The translations under genes and the position numbers were made by a program. The notes under the pieces were generated by a model. That model worked only from the letters and a program-made list of their open reading frames with translations. It was not told the origin of the DNA and made no database searches. Below, one piece after another: positions 50,788-54,903 of a DNA stretch of 54,903 nucleotides; position 1 is the first letter of the stretch, and each line of letters starts with the position of its first letter. Source of the DNA: Deltaproteobacteria bacterium (lineage in GTDB: Bacteria; Myxococcota_A; UBA796; SXON01); NCBI GenBank assembly GCA_947484175.1, contig CANKOI010000017.1, positions 1 through 54,903 on the forward strand, read 5' to 3'.

Positions 50788-52165
50788 GCGCGAGGGTCGA
50801 GTCGGATTCTCGGGGGAGGTCGCAGTCGGCGGATTCGCCGGGCCGCAGGGCAATCCCCAGCCACACGCCGGGCGGTAGTGCGGCGAGCAGGTGCGGGAGC
50901 GGTTGGGGGACGACCCCGCCGGGGTCGCGCAGCACCTGCGCTCCCACGACCACGACGGCGACAGGGGCGCCGGGCGTGCTCCCCAGCTTCCCCGCCATCG
51001 CGGCGACTTCCAAGCAGTCTACGCTGGAGGACCGCCAGATGCCGGCGCTGTCGCTCGGTGCGGCCACGTTCGCCTCGGACACGAGGATCACCCGCCGCGA
51101 GGCCGCCGCGCGCGCCAAGAGCATCGCGGCCACGGCCTCCATCTCGTCGCCTTCCACCACGAGACCCCGCCCAGTGAGCGTGTGCGCGCCGCCCGGCGCC
51201 TGCGGCGGCGAGAGCGGCAGGAGGCCGCCGGGGAGGGGGTTGCGGCGAGCGTGGCGCTGCCACGCGAGGCCTGCGGCGGCTGCGCCGCCGGCCAGGCCGA
51301 GCCAGAGGAGCGCGGAGCTCCAAGGTACCTTCGGAGGTTCCTGAAGGGCGCCCGCCGGCGACTCGGTCGAGGTGGGCGGCGGCGCAGGCCCGCCCGGCGT
51401 GGGCGTGGGCCCGCCGGGGGTGGGCGTGGGCTGGCCGGGGATGGGCGTGGGCTCACCCGGGGTGGGCGCCGGGGGAGGCGAGGGGGGGAGGTCGCGCCCG
51501 GCGAGCGGAAGCGCCTCTGCTTCGGGGGTGATGGTTCCGTTCGCGGCGTCGACACGCAGCCAAGCGAGCTTGCCGTCGAGCTGGACGGTGCCGAGGGAGC
51601 GCGGGCCGGTGGCGCTGTTCATCGACAGCACACCCTCCGCGCCGAGCACATGCCCCGCGCAGCCTGGCTCGCCGTCGTTGCGGAGGAGGTCGGGAAAGCC
51701 TCCGTCGTCGCGACAGCGGAGCTGGTACGCACCGGAACGCTCCGTGACGGTGAGCATCGGTAGGGGGCCCGCAGGAACGCCCACGAGGTGAATCAGCAGC
51801 AGCGTTCCGGCGCCGCCGCCCGCGCCGCTCGCCCCCTCGGGCCGCGACGCTTCCACCCGAAGTGTTCCGCCGTCCAGCGCGAGGTGCAGGTGCTCGCCGG
51901 CCCCGTCCACCGCGTCGCCGGCAGCCGCGACTCCCGCCTCGTGGAGCAGGAACAGCTCGGTGGGCGGCGCGAGCCGGGGCAACGGAAAGCAGGTGTACAC
52001 GCCGTCGGCGAGCCGGTCGGGCGCGAGGCCCGCATCGTTGCACCCTACGCTCGTGTCCCCGTCCCCCCCCTTCAGCAACAGGCTCACCGCGCTGCCCTTC
52101 GCCACGCCCGACACGGTTGCGGGGAGCGGTTCGGCAGCCACTGCGGCGACGAGGGCGAACCACAT
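50774..52165 (-). CDS. Membrane-anchored protein with Pro/Thr heptad linker, unknown function
   Basis: 463 residues from the ATG at 52165, where a signal peptide begins (MWFALVAAVAA). The periplasmic part (about 15-225) is beta-rich with several Cys residues. A linker at about 230-265 consists of PGxPTPx heptads. One transmembrane helix (SALLWLGLAGGAAAAGLAW) lies near 290-308. The cytoplasmic C-terminal domain has an alternating hydrophobic-strand pattern (RRVILVSEANVA, APVAVVVVGAQVL, WLGIALRP) like a Rossmann fold but no nucleotide-binding loop. The topology suggests a sensor or anchor. No family is recognised. Confidence 0.7.
   Translation of the reverse strand: MWFALVAAVAAEPLPATVSGVAKGSAVSLLLKGGDGDTSVGCNDAGLAPDRLADGVYTCFPLPRLAPPTELFLLHEAGVAAAGDAVDGAGEHLHLALDGGTLRVEASRPEGASGAGGGAGTLLLIHLVGVPAGPLPMLTVTERSGAYQLRCRDDGGFPDLLRNDGEPGCAGHVLGAEGVLSMNSATGPRSLGTVQLDGKLAWLRVDAANGTITPEAEALPLAGRDLPPSPPPAPTPGEPTPIPGQPTPTPGGPTPTPGGPAPPPTSTESPAGALQEPPKVPWSSALLWLGLAGGAAAAGLAWQRHARRNPLPGGLLPLSPPQAPGGAHTLTGRGLVVEGDEMEAVAAMLLARAAASRRVILVSEANVAAPSDSAGIWRSSSVDCLEVAAMAGKLGSTPGAPVAVVVVGAQVLRDPGGVVPQPLPHLLAALPPGVWLGIALRPGESADCDLPRESDSTLAPTGP
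51380..51468. repeat. 21-bp tandem repeat encoding Pro/Thr/Gly heptads
   Basis: GGGCGTGGGC recurs at 51401, 51422 and 51443, with a partial copy at 51464. On the minus strand each 21-bp unit encodes PG-x-PTP-x. Confidence 0.85.
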
Positions 52166-52172
52166 GGCCCCG

Positions 52173-52178
52173 AGCCTA
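52173..52178 (-). promoter_or_regulatory. -10-like hexamer TAGGCT before the 463-residue protein gene
   Basis: On the minus strand TAGGCT is followed by CGGGGCC and then the ATG at 52165, the same box as before the acyltransferase gene at 3534. Confidence 0.35.
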
Positions 52179-52193
52179 CCGGTCTGGGGTGCG

Positions 52194-54401
52194 ATGTGCA
52201 AGAATCGGCCGGTGGGCTTGCTGGACGAACGACCGCCTCGCGCCGCGCTGCTTGGCTGGCTGTGCGTTGGCGTGGGCTATCTGATCGGCGCTGCCGCGTT
52301 CCTCTGGCCGTTGCCCGCCCATTTCGCCACGCACATTTGGGGCGACCGTTTCGACGCCTGGACGACGCTCTGGCTCATGGACCACCTGCACGCCCACCTC
52401 GCTGCGGGCACGCTGAGCGCCACGACCGACAGCATCTTGTTCCCGGTGGGGTACAACTTGTGGTCGTTCGGTCACGCCGCGCTTCAGGTCGTGGGCGTGG
52501 GGCTCATGCTCCTGGGTGTGCCGCTGGTGGTGGCGTACAACACGCTGCTCGTGGTGGGGCTGGCCGGTTCGGGGTTCGGCGCGCACGTGCTCGGGTACAC
52601 CCTCCACGGGCGCCAACGCGGCGGGTGGCTGGCGGGCGCGGTCTTCGCCACCTCGCCCTACCTCTACGGCGAGGGGGCGGCGGGCTGCATCGAGCTGGTG
52701 GCGGCGGGGCTCATCCCGTGGTTCGCGGCCACTGCGGTGTGGGTGATCCGGCGCCCTGGCTGGAAGACGGCGCTCCTCTCGGCGGGCTCGCTGGCGATTG
52801 TCGGGCCCTTCAACTGGTACTACACGCTGTTCGCCGGCATGTTGGGGCTCGGGATCGTGCTGTGGCAGCTCGTGGAGCGCAGGCACCTCGCTGCCGGATG
52901 GCTCCTCGCTGCGATGGCCCTCGCCGCGGCCATCGACGCCCCCTTGGTTCCGCTGGTCCGCCGCGAAACGCCCACCCGCCCGCCTCTGGACATCGCCCTC
53001 TTTCAGGCCGCTCAGCCGTGGTCTGACAAGGTCGCCTTCTCCGACGGACTCCTGCCGCTCTCCGCCCTCAACGAGAGCTTCCTCGCCGAGCAGGACGCCC
53101 TCCAAGTGGTGGACAACTCCACGCAGCTGACCTCGCTGGTGGCGGCGCGATTCTCGCTCAACCCGCTGGAGTCGACGCCCGGAGCGTTTGCGTTCGGGGT
53201 GGGGCTGGTGGGGTTGGCGGCGGCCGGGCGGAGGGGGCTCGGCTGGGGTGCCATTCTAGTGGGCGCCACCGTCCTCACGCTGGGGCCGTTTTTGAGGGTG
53301 GACGACACGCCGCCGGTGGGCGCGGCAGCCGGGGACTGGCCGCTGCCCTACTACTGGTTCTACCAGTACGTGCCGTTCTTCTCGAAGGCGTACCGTCCGT
53401 ACCGGATTGCGGTGGTGTCGCTGGTGGCGCTCTCGGCGCTCGCTGCGGTGGGGCTGGCGGCGTTGGAGGCCTCGAGAAGGCGGTTTCCGGGGCGCTCTCT
53501 CGTAGCGGTGCTGGTGTTGGTGGCCGTGAGCCAACCGGCGTGGAGCGGTGACGCCCCGATGTGGCGGCCGCTCGCGGCGGCGGCGATCCCTCCCGTGTAT
53601 TCGGCGTTGGCCGCGCTTCCGAGGGGCGGCGTTGTGGAGCTCCCGTTGCAGTACCAGCCGCTCACAGTCGCGAACTCGCGTTTCCAGTATGCGCAGGTGA
53701 GCCACGGGCAGCCGCTCCTGAACTGCAACCAGCTCATTCGGCGCACCGACTTGTTCGCCTTCGTGGAGTACGTCGAGGCCAACAGCTTCTTGCTCATGCT
53801 GGTCGACCTCGGGCGGAAGACCGGATCGCTGGCGTTCAGCGGCGTCGACCTCGCCGCCGCTCGAGAGGACGGGTTCCGATACATCGTGCAGCACACACGC
53901 GTGGATACTGCCGACGCCCGCCTCGCCTCACGCGACATCACGGCCGACTTCGTGGGGGAGCCCGCGGCGCGCCTGCTCGAGAGAGCCCTCGGCGCCCCGC
54001 TGCTCGACGCCGACGGGATTCGTGTCTTCGGGCTGCCGGAGCCCGGCGCCGCTCTCCCGGAGCGGTGGATCGATACCGCGTCCGATGTTGTGGACGTGGC
54101 CCTCCCCCTCGACTCTGCCCGCTACGGGCTCCCGCTGGTGGTGGCGGCGGATTCAACGTTCGGCTTCTACAAGGGCCAAGCCTCGCAGGTGTCGTTCTGG
54201 GCGCGTTCAGGCTCGGGCCCGCTGCCGGTGGTGCGAGTGACCGCCGCCGACGGTACCCACGACCTGGCGATTGAGGCTCCTACCGGAGCGTGGTCGTGGG
54301 TGCGCCTGCCGGTCGTGGGGACCGGACCCGTGGAGCTGTCGTTTGCGGCGGGAGCGGCGGCAGCGACGATGGAGATCACGCGGTTGCAGGTGGTGCAGTG
54401 A
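52194..54401 (+). CDS. Polytopic membrane protein, glycosyltransferase-C-like
   Basis: 735 residues from the ATG at 52194; a GTG at 52212 is an alternative. About 10-12 hydrophobic helices fill residues 15-460. Early loops contain HIWGDRFDAWTTLW, with an acidic pair after the first helix, and SILFPVGYNLW, a layout seen in lipid-linked-sugar-dependent GT-C transferases and YfhO-like proteins. The last 270 residues are a soluble, beta-rich domain with no recognised motif. The role may be transfer of sugar to an envelope polymer; this is inferred from topology only. It is divergent from the preceding gene by 28 bp. Confidence 0.7.
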   Translation: MCKNRPVGLLDERPPRAALLGWLCVGVGYLIGAAAFLWPLPAHFATHIWGDRFDAWTTLWLMDHLHAHLAAGTLSATTDSILFPVGYNLWSFGHAALQVVGVGLMLLGVPLVVAYNTLLVVGLAGSGFGAHVLGYTLHGRQRGGWLAGAVFATSPYLYGEGAAGCIELVAAGLIPWFAATAVWVIRRPGWKTALLSAGSLAIVGPFNWYYTLFAGMLGLGIVLWQLVERRHLAAGWLLAAMALAAAIDAPLVPLVRRETPTRPPLDIALFQAAQPWSDKVAFSDGLLPLSALNESFLAEQDALQVVDNSTQLTSLVAARFSLNPLESTPGAFAFGVGLVGLAAAGRRGLGWGAILVGATVLTLGPFLRVDDTPPVGAAAGDWPLPYYWFYQYVPFFSKAYRPYRIAVVSLVALSALAAVGLAALEASRRRFPGRSLVAVLVLVAVSQPAWSGDAPMWRPLAAAAIPPVYSALAALPRGGVVELPLQYQPLTVANSRFQYAQVSHGQPLLNCNQLIRRTDLFAFVEYVEANSFLLMLVDLGRKTGSLAFSGVDLAAAREDGFRYIVQHTRVDTADARLASRDITADFVGEPAARLLERALGAPLLDADGIRVFGLPEPGAALPERWIDTASDVVDVALPLDSARYGLPLVVAADSTFGFYKGQASQVSFWARSGSGPLPVVRVTAADGTHDLAIEAPTGAWSWVRLPVVGTGPVELSFAAGAAAATMEITRLQVVQ

Positions 54402-54903
54402 GCGCGCTGCAGCGGGCGTTGTTGGCTGTTTTCGGCCTTGCCGCTTGGCAGATGCTGGCGGTGCCGAAGCTCTTGGAAGGGTGGTCCGAGGCGCGGGCGG
54501 GAGCGCCCGCTGCCGCGCCAACGTCGGGCGACGATTCGGCGCGGGACCACAACTGGACGGGTCCGTTGGGGCATCTTCTCAGCCCGGAAGTGCGCACGCA
54601 TGGTCGCGAGCTGGCTCTCGCGTTGCCGGCGGCAGAGCCCATTCCGGGCGCGGCGCTGGCCGCGGAGCCTGAGCTTCTCGCGCTGGCGGGTGTGCTCCTT
54701 GAGCGGGTGGGGTTCGGTGGCGAAGCAGCGAAGCTGCCGGAGGCTCCCGCCGACGGGGGCGACCCCTGGCACGGCGTGGAGCCTCGCGAGCGGCTGCGCC
54801 TGCTGCGGGCACTCGTTCTCAACGGCGAGCTTGATGTGCCCACCGAGCGGGCCATTCTCGCGGCCATCGTGGCGCACATGGAGCGGGAGCAGGCTGCGTC
54901 GGC
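54398..54903 (+). CDS. Unknown protein, 3' end outside window
   Basis: A GTG at 54398 overlaps the preceding stop as GTGA, and the frame is open to the window edge (168 complete codons). The N-terminus has a hydrophobic helix (ALLAVFGLAAWQMLAV) that could be a signal anchor. It is followed by an Ala/Pro-rich stretch and a helical, acidic/Leu-rich region (LRLLRALVLNGELD, ERAILAAIVAHMERE). No family is recognised. Coupling to the polytopic membrane protein suggests a shared pathway. Confidence 0.65.
   Translation, partial: MSALQRALLAVFGLAAWQMLAVPKLLEGWSEARAGAPAAAPTSGDDSARDHNWTGPLGHLLSPEVRTHGRELALALPAAEPIPGAALAAEPELLALAGVLLERVGFGGEAAKLPEAPADGGDPWHGVEPRERLRLLRALVLNGELDVPTERAILAAIVAHMEREQAAS

Overview
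The window is GC-rich, densely coded bacterial chromosome with LPS (lpxD, lptB), BAM (bamA, skp) and lipoprotein-export (lolCE, lolD) genes, sigma-54, and many lipoproteins with Asp/Thr/Ser-rich or MopE-type repeat regions. This points to a Gram-negative, probably Myxococcota-like (former Deltaproteobacteria) organism. That placement is inferred from gene content. I saw no rRNA, tRNA, CRISPR array or insertion sequence.

Layout. 1-5207: end of a sulfatase-like enzyme, a lipoprotein, a GT2 glycosyltransferase, a glutaredoxin/BolA pair, a PlsC-type acyltransferase and pyrF. 5515-9484: a lipoprotein, then lptB-rpoN-hpf and a DnaJ-like chaperone. 9491-11080: a MopE-repeat lipoprotein. 11147-31620: a region rich in amine and polyamine functions. 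It holds an aldehyde dehydrogenase with an outer-membrane-like protein, a GNAT-like domain fused to a eukaryotic-type GABA transaminase, a free-standing relative of that GNAT-like domain divergent from an FAD amine-oxidase-like gene, a potABCD-tlpA operon divergent from metK, and a plant-PUT-like polyamine permease. Interspersed are a prolyl oligopeptidase and a MopE/FG-GAP protein. 31763-39200: a lipoprotein broken by one amber codon, a two-gene acyl-CoA dehydratase activase system, a decayed MopE-like gene and a Doc/AbrB toxin-antitoxin pair. 39246-50787: a SUMF1-like lipoprotein, divergent from a roughly 10-kb co-directional run ansA-tetR-lysS-lolCE-lolD-bamA-skp-lpxD-fabZ-lipoprotein for envelope biogenesis. 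50774-54903: an unknown membrane-anchored protein, a polytopic membrane protein and the start of a further gene.

How the genes may work together. PotABCD and the PUT-like permease would import polyamines. The FAD oxidase, GNAT-like proteins, GABA transaminase and aldehyde dehydrogenase could take them to GABA and succinate. PuuA and PuuD homologues are not in the window, so an acyl-protected route is possible but unproven.

A window-wide pattern is that many first genes of transcription units carry a TANNNT -10-like hexamer only 5-10 nt before the start codon and no Shine-Dalgarno. This suggests leaderless or nearly leaderless mRNAs.
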